A DNA stretch of 33,937 bases, from positions 1 to 33,937 of the forward strand of contig DAHUZT010000069.1 of NCBI GenBank assembly GCA_027315005.1. Direction: 5' to 3'. Shown piece by piece: positions 26,752 through 33,937 of the stretch (position 1 is the stretch's first letter; each line of letters opens with the position of its first letter). The position numbers and the translations under genes were made by a program. The notes beneath the pieces were generated by a model. That model was not told the origin of the DNA. It did no database searches and worked only from the letters and a program-made list of their open reading frames with translations. The stretch is from Acidimicrobiaceae bacterium (GTDB lineage Bacteria; Actinomycetota; Acidimicrobiia; Acidimicrobiales; RAAP-2).

Positions 26752-27879
26752 TCAGAGCAGGCGCGCCTCGACTGGGGCCAGACCGAGGTGCTCGAAGGCG
26801 CTCCGACCGGCCAGCCGACCGCGCGCAGTCCGTTGGAGGAGGCCGCGCTGGAGAAGGTACGGTTCGTAGGCGTCCTCGATGGTGTGGGGTTCTTCGCCGA
26901 TGCACTGGGCCAGGGTGGTGAGGCCGACCGGACGGCCGGCGAACCGGCGGCACAGGACGTCGAGGATGGCGCGGTCGACCTTGTCCAGACCCAGCCGGTC
27001 CACGCCGAAGACCTCGAGTCCGGCGATCGCCGACTCCGAGTCGATCCGTCCCTCGGCCCGGACCTCGACGTAATCCCGGACCCGCCGGAGGAGGCGATTG
27101 GCGATCCTCGGGGTCCCCCGCGACCGTTCCGCGATCCGCTGCGCCCCAGCCTGATCGATCGACACCCCGAGGATCCCCGCGCTCCGCACGACGATGGCCT
27201 CGAGCTCGGCGACGTCGTAGAGGTCGAGACGTCCGACGAACCCGAAGCGATCGCGCAAGGGTCCCGCCACCAAACCGGTGCGGGTGGTGGCACCGACCAG
27301 CGTGAAACGCGGCAGATCGAGCCGGATGCTCCGGGCCATCGGCCCCTTGCCTATGAGGATGTCCAGCTTGAAGTCCTCCATCGCCGGATAGAGGATCTCC
27401 TCGACAGCTCGGTGCAACCGGTGGATCTCATCGATGAAGAGGACATCCCCCTCCTGGAGGTCGGTGAGCAGTGCAGCCAGGTCGCCAGCCCGGACCAGGA
27501 CCGGCCCCGCGGTGATGCGGAGCCCCACCCCCATCTCCGCGGCCACGATCCCGGCCAGCGAGGTCTTTCCGAGACCTGGTGGCCCGGCGAACAGCAGGTG
27601 GTCGACTGGCTGTCCCCGCCTGCGTGCCGCTTCGATGACGATGTGGAGGTGCTCGGTCAGCTGTCCCTGCCCGATGAACTCGGACAGGGTCGCGGGCCGG
27701 AGCCCGGCGTCCTCGGCCTCGTCGGCCGGGGCCGAAAGCGGATCGACCGGCCTTGTTGGGCGAGACGGGTCCTCTGCGGTCGATCCGTCGGGGAGAGAGG
27801 TTCGGGTCGGTTCGGACTCCGACCCGCCACCGGCCGGACCGTCTCCGATCACCACCTCGCGCCGCCCCGTCGCGGTCAT
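26752..27879 (-). CDS. ruvB: Holliday junction branch-migration helicase RuvB
   Basis: 375 residues from an ATG overlapping the ruvA stop (ATGA at 27876-27879). Walker A GPPGLGKT (99-106), Walker B DEIH (150-153), sensor [18 protein letters not shown] with the arginine finger, and the winged-helix C-terminus (RTARGRLAG). About 40 extra residues rich in Ser, Pro, Asp and Glu precede the usual [12 protein letters not shown] start. Hexameric motor that drives branch migration with RuvA. Confidence 0.97.
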   Translation of the reverse strand: MTATGRREVVIGDGPAGGGSESEPTRTSLPDGSTAEDPSRPTRPVDPLSAPADEAEDAGLRPATLSEFIGQGQLTEHLHIVIEAARRRGQPVDHLLFAGPPGLGKTSLAGIVAAEMGVGLRITAGPVLVRAGDLAALLTDLQEGDVLFIDEIHRLHRAVEEILYPAMEDFKLDILIGKGPMARSIRLDLPRFTLVGATTRTGLVAGPLRDRFGFVGRLDLYDVAELEAIVVRSAGILGVSIDQAGAQRIAERSRGTPRIANRLLRRVRDYVEVRAEGRIDSESAIAGLEVFGVDRLGLDKVDRAILDVLCRRFAGRPVGLTTLAQCIGEEPHTIEDAYEPYLLQRGLLQRTARGRLAGRSAFEHLGLAPVEARLL

Positions 27880-28463
27880 CGGTGCGCCAGCTGACGGAGG
27901 GCGGATCGAATCAGCTCCTCCACCGGCGGCTCCCCGCCCACAGCCTCGAGGGCCCCTCGGACTTCTTCCGGCTGGTAGCCGAGCTCGAGCAGCGCGGCGC
28001 GCGCTTCGGCGTGGGGGGACACTCCACCGTTCGGGCCGGGCTCCTCCTCCAGGCTCGGAAGGCCGAACCGGGCCTCGAGCTCGATGAGCAGGCGAGCCGC
28101 GGTCTTCTTGCCCACGCCCGGAACACGGCAGAGGGTGTCCAGGTCGTCCTCCAGGACGGCCGTCGAGAGGGTGGCGGGCGAGAGCGAGGAGAGGATGGCC
28201 ATGGCCAGTGATGGCCCGACTCCGTGGGCACCGAGCAGTGCCTCGAAGCACCGGCGTTCATCCGCGTGGGCGAAGCCGTACAGCACGATGGCGTCCTCTC
28301 GAACGTGGGTGTGGACGTAGATCAGCACCGGGGAGGCCGACCGGACCAGGTCCTGCGCAAACGGCGGCGGCACCGACACCCGGTAACCGACACCGCCGGT
28401 CTCCACCACCACCTCCCCCGCCGCCGGGCGGTCGATGACCGCCCCTCTGAGCGAACCGATCAT
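27876..28463 (-). CDS. ruvA: Holliday junction DNA-binding protein RuvA
   Basis: 195 residues. N-terminal OB fold starting [10 protein letters not shown], helix-hairpin-helix motifs including [16 protein letters not shown], a flexible acidic linker, and the C-terminal RuvB-binding domain with [17 protein letters not shown]. The ATG overlaps the ruvC stop (ATGA at 28460-28463) and the stop overlaps the ruvB ATG. Length is normal. Confidence 0.97.
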   Translation of the reverse strand: MIGSLRGAVIDRPAAGEVVVETGGVGYRVSVPPPFAQDLVRSASPVLIYVHTHVREDAIVLYGFAHADERRCFEALLGAHGVGPSLAMAILSSLSPATLSTAVLEDDLDTLCRVPGVGKKTAARLLIELEARFGLPSLEEEPGPNGGVSPHAEARAALLELGYQPEEVRGALEAVGGEPPVEELIRSALRQLAHR

Positions 28464-29032
28464 GGTCGTCCTCCTCGGTCCCATCCCCTGGCACGCTCGA
28501 CCGGCCCCGCCCCGGTCGGCAGCGACGCAAAGCCAGTCGCTGCCGAGGCCACCGCCCGCCTGAGTGAGCCACCGGTCAGGTGGCAGGCCGCCAGTGCCAG
28601 GGCATCGGCCACGTCCGGGGGGCGCGGTGGGTCGGACAGCCCGAGCACCGAGGCCACCATACGTTGGACCTGCTCCTTGCCGGCCGACCCGTACCCGACG
28701 AGCGCCTGCTTCACCTCGTTCGAGGTGTACTGCGCCACCTCGCATCCGGCCTCGGCGGCGGCGGCCAGCGCCAGGCCGGCGGCCATCCCGGTGGCCATCG
28801 CCGTCCGGGCGTTGACCTGGAAGAACACTCGTTCGACCACGACGGCGTCCGGCCGGAACTCGCTCATGAGCAGCCGGAGCTCACGGGCCAGCACGCCGAG
28901 ACGGTCCGGGAGCGCCTCGGCGGGCAAGGTCGAGATCACCCCCCCGGACACGGCACGCAGCTCCGGCCCTTGCCGGGTGACGACTCCGTACCCGCAGCGC
29001 GACAGACCCGGATCGATCCCGAGGACGAACAC
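28460..29032 (-). CDS. ruvC: Holliday junction resolvase RuvC
   Basis: 190 residues from the GTG at 29032, giving VFVLGIDPGLSRCGYG as in the family. Catalytic acids D7, E67 (VVVERVFFQVN), D140 and D143 (PDVADALALAACH) match D7/E66/D138/D141 of E. coli. It cuts junctions to end recombination. The frame is open to a GTG at 29125 that overlaps the yebC stop (GTGA at 29122-29125). That start would add 31 Arg/Ala-rich residues not found in RuvC, but it fits the coupling style of this genome. The C-terminal 35 residues exceed the usual length. Confidence 0.95.
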   Translation of the reverse strand: MFVLGIDPGLSRCGYGVVTRQGPELRAVSGGVISTLPAEALPDRLGVLARELRLLMSEFRPDAVVVERVFFQVNARTAMATGMAAGLALAAAAEAGCEVAQYTSNEVKQALVGYGSAGKEQVQRMVASVLGLSDPPRPPDVADALALAACHLTGGSLRRAVASAATGFASLPTGAGPVERARGWDRGGRP

Positions 29033-29121
29033 CCGTTCGATCGTAGCGGCTGCATGGCGGGCGGTTGCGGATACCCGGTCCCGGACGGCAACCCGTAGGA
29101 AGGCGCGGACCCGTCCTGTCG

Positions 29122-29871
29122 TCACCCCTCGAATCCGGCCAGGACCGCGTCGGGGATGTCGCAGTTCGCATAGACGTTCTGGACGTCGTCATGGTCGTCC
29201 AGGGCCTCGATCAGCCGGAGGACCTTCTTCGCCTCGGACTCCTCTTCGACCTCGATCGTCGAGGTCGGGACCATGGTCAGCTCGGGAGCACCGGGCTCGA
29301 GCCCCGACGTGACCAGGGCGTCGTGAACCGCGGCCAGATCGCCGGGAGCGGTGGTCACCACCCACCGCTCCCCCGCGTCCTCGAGGTCCTCGGCGCCGGC
29401 CTCCATGGCCACTTCGAGCACGCGCTCCTCGTCGAAGGAGCTCGGCACGCTCACCGTACCCTTGCGGTCGAACTGCCAGCTCACCGCGCCGGGCTCGGCC
29501 ATCGAACCGCCGTTCTTGTTGAACAGGTTTCGGATCTCTGCCCCGGTGCGGTTCCGGTTGTCCGAAAGGCACTCCACGATGACTGCGACACCGTCGGACG
29601 CATAGCCCTCATAGGAGATCGACTCGTATCGCACCCCGTCGAGCTCGCCCGATCCTCGTTTGATGGCCCGATCGATGGTGTCGATGGGCACCGACGCATC
29701 CCGTGCCTTGGCGTACATGGTGCGCAGACTGGCGTTGGAGGAGAGGTCGCTACCGCCCTCGCGTGCCGCCACCTCCACCTGCCGGATGATCTTGGCGAAG
29801 ACCTTGGCACGGGCAGCGTCCTGCGCCCCCTTGCGGTACTTGGTGGTCGCCCACTTGGAGTGTCCGGACAT
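29122..29871 (-). CDS. yebC: YebC/PmpR family protein (TACO1-like)
   Basis: 249 residues beginning MSGHSKWATTKYRKGAQD, the family signature, then NLFNKNGGSMAEPGAVSWQF and an acidic C-terminal domain. GAGGTG lies 9 nt before the ATG. YebC-type proteins act as transcription regulators in some species, and recent work links them to relief of ribosome stalling at proline runs; which applies here is unknown. Adjacent to ruvC as in many bacteria. Length is normal. Confidence 0.96.
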   Translation of the reverse strand: MSGHSKWATTKYRKGAQDAARAKVFAKIIRQVEVAAREGGSDLSSNASLRTMYAKARDASVPIDTIDRAIKRGSGELDGVRYESISYEGYASDGVAVIVECLSDNRNRTGAEIRNLFNKNGGSMAEPGAVSWQFDRKGTVSVPSSFDEERVLEVAMEAGAEDLEDAGERWVVTTAPGDLAAVHDALVTSGLEPGAPELTMVPTSTIEVEEESEAKKVLRLIEALDDHDDVQNVYANCDIPDAVLAGFEG

Positions 29872-29887
29872 CGGTTCGATCACCTCG

Positions 29888-29943
29888 CTCTGCGGTCATC
29901 ACATTGCAGTAGTGGCATTGCAGTCATGGCGTTGCAGTCGTGG
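29888..29943. repeat. Degenerate 14-bp tandem repeat at the pdxT/yebC junction
   Basis: Three clear units (29902-29915, 29916-29929, 29930-29943) of the form CATTGCAGTMRTGG, plus a weaker fourth at 29888-29901. The repeat spans the pdxT stop codon (29924-29926) and the gap before yebC. Units differ at two or three positions from each other. It may be a slippage product; no protein or RNA function is evident. Confidence 0.7.
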
Positions 29944-30544
29944 CCAGATCGCCTCGCACCATGCTGGCGAACACCTCGTGCAGCCTACGGTCCTCGGTCA
30001 GCTCGGGATGGAACGAGGTGACGAGCACCCGACCCTGGCGGCATGCGACCGGCTCCGGCCGCAGCGGACCGGTACCACCGGGCAACACCGCCAGCACCTC
30101 GACGTCCGGGCCGACCCGCTCGACCACGGGGGCACGGATGAAGACGGCGTGGATCGGTCCGGCACCGGCGATCGGCAGGTCGAGGTCGCATTCGAACGAA
30201 GCGATCTGCCGACCGTGACCGTTCCGTCTCACGGTGAGGTCGATTGCCCCGAAGGTCCGCTGATCGGAGCGACCGTCGAGAACGTCCCGGGCCAAGAGGA
30301 TCATGCCGGCGCAGGTTCCGAGGACCGGGAGCCCGCCGGCCAGGGCTTCGGCGAGGGGGGCGAAGAGGCCAGCCGACTCGAGCAACAGGGACAGGGTGGT
30401 CGACTCGCCTCCGGGGAGCACAACGCCGGCCAACCCTTCGAGATCGCGCGGGCCCCTGACCGGCCGTACCACCTCTCCGAGCGATTCGAGAAGGGTGGCA
30501 TGGTGCTGAGCGTCACCTTGGAGATCGAGCACTCCGATCGTCAT
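29924..30544 (-). CDS. pdxT: Pyridoxal 5'-phosphate synthase glutaminase subunit PdxT
   Basis: 206 residues starting MTIGVLDLQGD. Class I glutaminase triad: C78 in LGTCAGMI, H179 and E181 in SFHPELTED. LPGGEST (43-49) forms the oxyanion region. It supplies ammonia to PdxS. It starts 36 nt after the pdxS stop; a GGGGG run lies 8 nt before the ATG. The last codons are encoded by the 14-bp repeat. Confidence 0.96.
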   Translation of the reverse strand: MTIGVLDLQGDAQHHATLLESLGEVVRPVRGPRDLEGLAGVVLPGGESTTLSLLLESAGLFAPLAEALAGGLPVLGTCAGMILLARDVLDGRSDQRTFGAIDLTVRRNGHGRQIASFECDLDLPIAGAGPIHAVFIRAPVVERVGPDVEVLAVLPGGTGPLRPEPVACRQGRVLVTSFHPELTEDRRLHEVFASMVRGDLATTATP

Positions 30545-30580
30545 CGACGACGCCCCCGGACCGGTCCGCCGACCGCTCGA

Positions 30581-31498
30581 TCACCAGCCACGCTCGGCCA
30601 AACGGACCCCGAGCGCATCGATCTCCTGGCCGGCCATCGCGCCGCCGAGGCCCGTCGACACCTTGGCCACCAGGGCCGCGTCCTCGAAGTGGGCGGTGGC
30701 TTCCACGATGGCCCGCGCCCGTCTGGTCGGATCGTCGCTCTTGAAGATGCCGGACCCCACGAACACCGCCTCGGCTCCGAGCTGCATCACCAGCGAGGCG
30801 TCCGCCGGCGTGGCGATCCCTCCCGCACAGAACAGCGGGACCGGCAGCCGACCTGAGTCGGCGATCTCCTGGACCAGACCGATCGGGGCGGCCAAGTCCT
30901 TCGCCCAGCGGTAGCGCTCGGCGGGGTCGGCCTGGGTGACCGCTCGGATGTCACCAAGGATGGCCCGGAGGTGCCGGACCGCCTCGACGATGTTTCCCGT
31001 GCCCGCTTCCCCCTTCGACCGGATCATGGCCGCACCCTCGGAGACGCGCCGTAGTGCCTCGCCGAGTGTGGTCGCACCGCACACGAAGGGCACCCCGAAC
31101 ACCCATTTGTCGATGTGGTGCGCCTCGTCCGCCGGTGTCAGCACCTCGCTCTCGTCGATGTAGTCGACGCCGAGGGAGGCCAGCACCTGGGCCTCGGCGA
31201 AGTGCCCGATCCGCGCCTTTGCCATCACCGGAACGGTGACCGCATCCTTGATCCCTTCGATCAGCGACGGATCGCTCATCCGGGCCACCCCACCGTCACG
31301 ACGGATGTCCGCCGGCACTCGTTCGAGCGCCATCACTGCCACCGCTCCGGCGTCCTCGGCCACCTTGGCCTGCTCGGCATCGACCACGTCCATGATCACG
31401 CCGCCACGCAGCATCTCGGCCAGCCCCCGCTTCACGGTGAAGGTCCCGGTGGGACGCTCGGTTCCGTTTCGGGTGTGCTCGCCGGCGGGATCGACCAT
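30581..31498 (-). CDS. pdxS: Pyridoxal 5'-phosphate synthase subunit PdxS
   Basis: 305 residues from the ATG at 31498; an ATG three codons upstream (31507) is possible. TIM-barrel PLP synthase: D37 in [10 protein letters not shown]94 in MAKARIGH (forms the first Schiff base with ribose 5-phosphate) and K162 in [10 protein letters not shown]. Makes PLP from ribose 5-phosphate, glyceraldehyde 3-phosphate and ammonia from PdxT. It heads the long minus-strand block. TAGGAT on the minus strand lies 7 nt before this ATG, which favours a leaderless start here; a GGGAG before the alternative ATG keeps the choice open. Confidence 0.96.
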   Translation of the reverse strand: MVDPAGEHTRNGTERPTGTFTVKRGLAEMLRGGVIMDVVDAEQAKVAEDAGAVAVMALERVPADIRRDGGVARMSDPSLIEGIKDAVTVPVMAKARIGHFAEAQVLASLGVDYIDESEVLTPADEAHHIDKWVFGVPFVCGATTLGEALRRVSEGAAMIRSKGEAGTGNIVEAVRHLRAILGDIRAVTQADPAERYRWAKDLAAPIGLVQEIADSGRLPVPLFCAGGIATPADASLVMQLGAEAVFVGSGIFKSDDPTRRARAIVEATAHFEDAALVAKVSTGLGGAMAGQEIDALGVRLAERGW

Positions 31499-31505
31499 GG
31501 CTCCC

Positions 31506-31511
31506 ATCCTA
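31506..31511 (-). promoter_or_regulatory. -10 element, probable start of the pdxS-led block
   Basis: TAGGAT on the minus strand, 7 nt before the pdxS ATG at 31498, in the 61-bp gap between yceI and pdxS. Spacing fits leaderless transcription. No clear -35 is seen, so read-through from yceI is also possible. Confidence 0.4.
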
Positions 31512-31559
31512 ACTCCCGAGCCCGAGCCAGCTACGCTCCCGGCCCGCACCCACTGCCGG

Positions 31560-32138
31560 TCAGGAGGTGAGAACCGCTTCGAGCTCGATTTGGATGTCGA
31601 CCTTCTTCGCGACGACCATGCCACCGGCCTCCATGACTGCCCCGAACGACACGCCGAAGTCGTCCCGGTTGATGCTGGTCGAGCCGCTGAAGCCCACACG
31701 GATGTTGCCATAGGGATCCTTCACCACCCCTTCGAGCGTGACCTCGAGACGGACCTGCCTCGACACGCCGCGGATGGTGAGATCGCCGTCGACGGTGAAC
31801 TCCGCGGTCGATTTGGGGGAGATGGCCGTACTGGTGAACGTCCAGCTCGGATGGTTCTCCACGTCGAAGAAGTCGTTGGTCCTGAGGTGTGCGTCGCGGG
31901 TTTCGTCTCGCGTGTCGACGCTGCTGGCGTCGACCGAGACCGAGGCCTTCGACGCGCCCGGCTCCTCACCGATCTCCAGCTCTCCCTCGAACGTGTTGAA
32001 CCGGCCGCGCACCTTGGACACCGCCATGTGCCGCACTGCGAACCCGAGCTCGGTATGGGCCGGGTCGATGGCGTAGGTACCCGCGGGTGGATAGTCCACC
32101 CCCGAGACGGTGCGGATGGCGCCTTCTGATTCCGACAT
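31560..32138 (-). CDS. YceI family lipid-binding-like protein
   Basis: 192 residues from an ATG with AGGAGG (complement of 32146-32151) 7 nt upstream. YceI beta-barrel pattern: [19 protein letters not shown] near residues 20-38, [12 protein letters not shown], then [16 protein letters not shown] and a C-terminal [20 protein letters not shown]. No signal peptide is visible, so it is likely cytoplasmic. Relatives bind isoprenoids such as quinone precursors in a hydrophobic pocket. Divergent marR suggests control by that regulator. Confidence 0.94.
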   Translation of the reverse strand: MSESEGAIRTVSGVDYPPAGTYAIDPAHTELGFAVRHMAVSKVRGRFNTFEGELEIGEEPGASKASVSVDASSVDTRDETRDAHLRTNDFFDVENHPSWTFTSTAISPKSTAEFTVDGDLTIRGVSRQVRLEVTLEGVVKDPYGNIRVGFSGSTSINRDDFGVSFGAVMEAGGMVVAKKVDIQIELEAVLTS

Positions 32139-32209
32139 GTCCAGTCCTCCTGTACTCGCAGTGGTCCTCTCCGGCCCGCTGTTCACGGTCGATCCGAAGT
32201 GCGACACCC

Positions 32210-32237
32210 ACTCTACACCATTTGCTTGCGTGTGCAA
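32210..32237 (-). promoter_or_regulatory. yceI promoter
   Basis: On the minus strand, -35 TTGCAC (32237-32232) and -10 TAGAGT (32215-32210) are separated by 16 bp. This is the best two-part promoter match in the window. A transcript from about 32203 would have a leader of some 65 nt with a strong ribosome-binding site. Confidence 0.55.
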
Positions 32238-32238
32238 A
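32221..32238. promoter_or_regulatory. Palindromic operator, probable MarR-type binding site
   Basis: TTTGC-N8-GCAAA, an 18-bp inverted repeat in the 129-bp yceI/marR gap. It covers the yceI -35 and the expected -35 region of marR, so a bound dimer could repress both genes. Size and symmetry fit MarR-family operators. Assignment to the adjacent MarR is inferred from position. Confidence 0.55.
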
Positions 32239-32255
32239 CAACTTCTCGCATCCGG

Positions 32256-32261
32256 TAGGCT
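32256..32261 (+). promoter_or_regulatory. -10 element, probable leaderless promoter of marR gene
   Basis: TAGGCT lies 6 nt before the ATG at 32268, with no ribosome-binding site between. The matching -35 position falls on the right arm of the palindrome at 32221-32238, which would give autorepression. Confidence 0.45.
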
Positions 32262-32267
32262 CGCGAC

Positions 32268-32819
32268 ATGGAACTGGAGGCACGCCACCGGAGAGGTTCA
32301 ACCGGGGGAGGCACCGGAAGCGACTCGGACGGAGACCGCCTGACGACGGTCGGCCTGCTCCTCGAGTCGGCCACCGCCCTCAGGCAACTGTTCCATCAAC
32401 GCCTGGATTCGGAGCTCTCCTTGTCGACCCAGTCGTTCGGCATCCTCATCCGGTTGGCCCGGAGCCCCGGCGGCGAGCTGCGCATGAGCGAGCTCGCCTC
32501 CCAGACCCTGCTCACCCCGAGCGGCCTGACCCGGGCCATCGATCGCCTGCACGAGCAGGGCCTGGTCACCCGGCGAGCGTGCCCCGAGGACCGGCGGGGG
32601 GCCTTCGCCGTGCTCACATCCGCCGGAAGGGACCTGATGGACCGCGCGGTCCCCCTCCACCGCGCCCAGATCGACGGCGTCCTCGCCTCGGCATTCACCC
32701 CGGCCGACGAACGGAGCCTGGCGGAGCTCCTGCGTACGCTCCGCGACCACCTGTACCGCGACAACGGCGCGTGGGTGGTGCTGGAAGCGCCGGACGTGGA
32801 CTGCCCGGGGGCCGGCTGA
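32268..32819 (+). CDS. MarR family transcriptional regulator
   Basis: 183 residues. After a 25-residue Ser/Gly/Asp-rich N-terminus comes the MarR winged-helix fold: dimerisation helix (about 28-50), then MSELASQTLLTPSGLTRAID as the helix-turn-helix, and the wing with DRRGAFAVLTSAG. C-terminal helices complete the dimer interface. No cysteine is placed as in OhrR, so a small-ligand rather than peroxide signal is likelier, but the ligand is unknown. It probably controls yceI and itself. Its 3' end faces the M48 gene across 16 bp without a visible terminator. Confidence 0.92.
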   Translation: MELEARHRRGSTGGGTGSDSDGDRLTTVGLLLESATALRQLFHQRLDSELSLSTQSFGILIRLARSPGGELRMSELASQTLLTPSGLTRAIDRLHEQGLVTRRACPEDRRGAFAVLTSAGRDLMDRAVPLHRAQIDGVLASAFTPADERSLAELLRTLRDHLYRDNGAWVVLEAPDVDCPGAG

Positions 32820-32835
32820 CCCGGTCCGTTCCGGA

Positions 32836-33861
32836 TCAGCGGAGGGCGAGCGCCTGTGCCCGCACCCGGGTGTCATCCAGGTTGCCCTCCGCCGGCTCGC
32901 CGGACGTCCCGGCCATCGGATCGACCCACAACCACCGGGTCAGCCGAGCCGTTCGCCGGTTCGAGGGTGGCCACGATCCGGGCCGGACCTCGGTGGAGGC
33001 CATGATGTCGAGCGCCGAGCACAGTCCGGGCGGGTAGCGCACCACTGCACACGCGCGGAGATCGGTGCCGAACTCCCGGCCTGGTCCGATGAGCCGGTGG
33101 AGCCGGGTAGACGCCCGAGGCACGCCGATCAGGAACGAGGCGGGTCCGAGCGCGGTGACCGCCGCACCGGACAGCACGGTGTCGTGGCGCTTGATGTGCA
33201 CGAGCTCGTGAGCGAGGACGCCCTCGAGCTCGACGAGACCGAGCGCACGGTCGAGCCCGCTGGTCACCACCAGGTAGGCGTCCTCCGGACTCCGTCCGAG
33301 CGCCAGGGCGTTCGGCACCGGGCTGTCGACCACACAGATCCGCGGATGGGGAAGACCCATGGTTGCGCACAGGCCGTCGACCAGGTTGTGCAGTCGGGGA
33401 TGCAGTTCCTCGTCACCGGGTTGGGCACCCAATCCCCGCAGGACGACGCCGGGGGATCGGAACCAGAACAGCGCCGTCGCGCCCACGCCGACCGCCCCCG
33501 CCACCACCAACGCCAGGGTCGCCGGCACCTTGATGGCAACCAGCACGGCAGCTGCCACCGCCCCCGCCACCACCGCGAGGGCAACGGCGCTCACCAGGCA
33601 GAGACGCCACGCCCGCATCCGGTTGCTGCGAATGGTGACCGCCTCGTCGGTGTCGTCGCGGGCCCCGGCCGACGAGGCCCGCCCCGACACCGGTTCACCG
33701 GCACCGGCGGCATTCCCGTCGGAGGATGCCGGTGGGCGCTCCGAGCCGACCGGACCACCGGGTACAGCACCCCGGGCACCTCCCGGGCGACGATCACCAC
33801 CGCGGGTTCGGCCGCCGCCCCGGCCGTCACCGCCTCTCGACCCGTGACCGTCCCGACCCAC
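32836..33861 (-). CDS. Compact M48 family (HtpX-like) membrane metalloprotease
   Basis: 341 residues from the GTG at 33861. Two hydrophobic segments (about 86-110 and 114-134) precede the peptidase domain. Zinc motif HELVH is at 218-222 and the third ligand is probably E263 in GREFGTD. HPRLHNLVDGLC and RYPPGLCSAL are family blocks. In typical relatives a membrane loop of 40 or more residues separates HEXXH from the third ligand; here only about 40 residues in all remain, so the domain is compact. The start is uncertain: the first 40 residues are Gly/Arg-rich and may be out of frame, and GTG 33690 or ATG 33618 are alternatives. Family members degrade damaged membrane proteins. Confidence 0.8.
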   Translation of the reverse strand: MGRDGHGSRGGDGRGGGRTRGGDRRPGGARGAVPGGPVGSERPPASSDGNAAGAGEPVSGRASSAGARDDTDEAVTIRSNRMRAWRLCLVSAVALAVVAGAVAAAVLVAIKVPATLALVVAGAVGVGATALFWFRSPGVVLRGLGAQPGDEELHPRLHNLVDGLCATMGLPHPRICVVDSPVPNALALGRSPEDAYLVVTSGLDRALGLVELEGVLAHELVHIKRHDTVLSGAAVTALGPASFLIGVPRASTRLHRLIGPGREFGTDLRACAVVRYPPGLCSALDIMASTEVRPGSWPPSNRRTARLTRWLWVDPMAGTSGEPAEGNLDDTRVRAQALALR

Positions 33862-33937
33862 CGGAGTCCGCGCTCGTCCCCCGCCCGGCGACCCCCGCCC
33901 AGCACCTGCACCCGGTCGCCGACCCTGCTGACCGTCG

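Noticed and set aside
30557..30568. 12-bp perfect palindrome CGGACCGGTCCG between pdxS and pdxT
   Set aside because: No promoter context and GC-rich palindromes are common here; could be an operator but there is no support.

Overview
The window is very GC-rich, with heavy use of GTG starts and dense gene packing. Gene content and order point to an actinobacterium. The run DUF948 gene, DUF6167-like gene, alaS, ruvX, mltG, aroE and the run pdxS, pdxT, yebC, ruvC are the arrangement known from Actinobacteria. Having queA and tgt between ruvB and yajC, which most well-studied actinobacteria lack, suggests a deep branch such as Acidimicrobiia. That placement is inference from gene content; no rRNA is present.

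Layout. (1) 1-2301: a divergent pair of membrane proteins, an AI-2E-family permease cut by the left edge and an LPG-synthase-TM (UPF0104) protein. (2) 2102-4510: polyphosphate kinase 1 on the minus strand, tail-overlapping the UPF0104 gene. (3) 4691-6094: a SEDS (FtsW/RodA-type) glycosyltransferase on the plus strand. (4) 6122-31498: about 25 kb of minus-strand genes. In transcription order they are pdxS, pdxT, yebC, ruvC, ruvA, ruvB, queA, tgt, yajC, secD, secF, rel, hisS, aspS, rarA, DUF948 gene, DUF6167-like gene, alaS, ruvX, mltG, aroE, rodA and a BFN-domain gene. (5) 31560-32819: a divergent yceI/marR pair sharing a control region with a clear palindrome. (6) 32836-33861: a compact M48-type membrane metalloprotease.

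The long block is a housekeeping superoperon: vitamin B6 synthesis, Holliday-junction processing, queuosine tRNA modification, Sec export accessories, stringent response, three aminoacyl-tRNA synthetases, septum/side-wall peptidoglycan enzymes and shikimate synthesis. Seven junctions are 4-bp ATGA or GTGA stop/start overlaps, which indicates translational coupling. Likely internal promoters sit before rel and rodA. Several genes (pdxS, the plus-strand SEDS gene, marR, rel) have a TANNNT hexamer 6-7 nt before the start codon and no Shine-Dalgarno, as expected for leaderless mRNAs.

No gap between genes exceeds 300 bp; the largest is the 180-bp ppk/SEDS divergent region. I see no tRNA, rRNA, CRISPR array, insertion sequence, prophage or attachment site. 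I did not find a convincing new defence or mobile system. The most unusual points are lineage-specific tails and insertions on conserved proteins: DPQVE repeats in the BFN protein, an acidic repeat tail on YajC opposite a basic tail on SecF, a long basic insertion in Rel, and four extracytoplasmic cysteines in SecD. The shared yceI/marR operator and the putative leaderless promoters also stand out.
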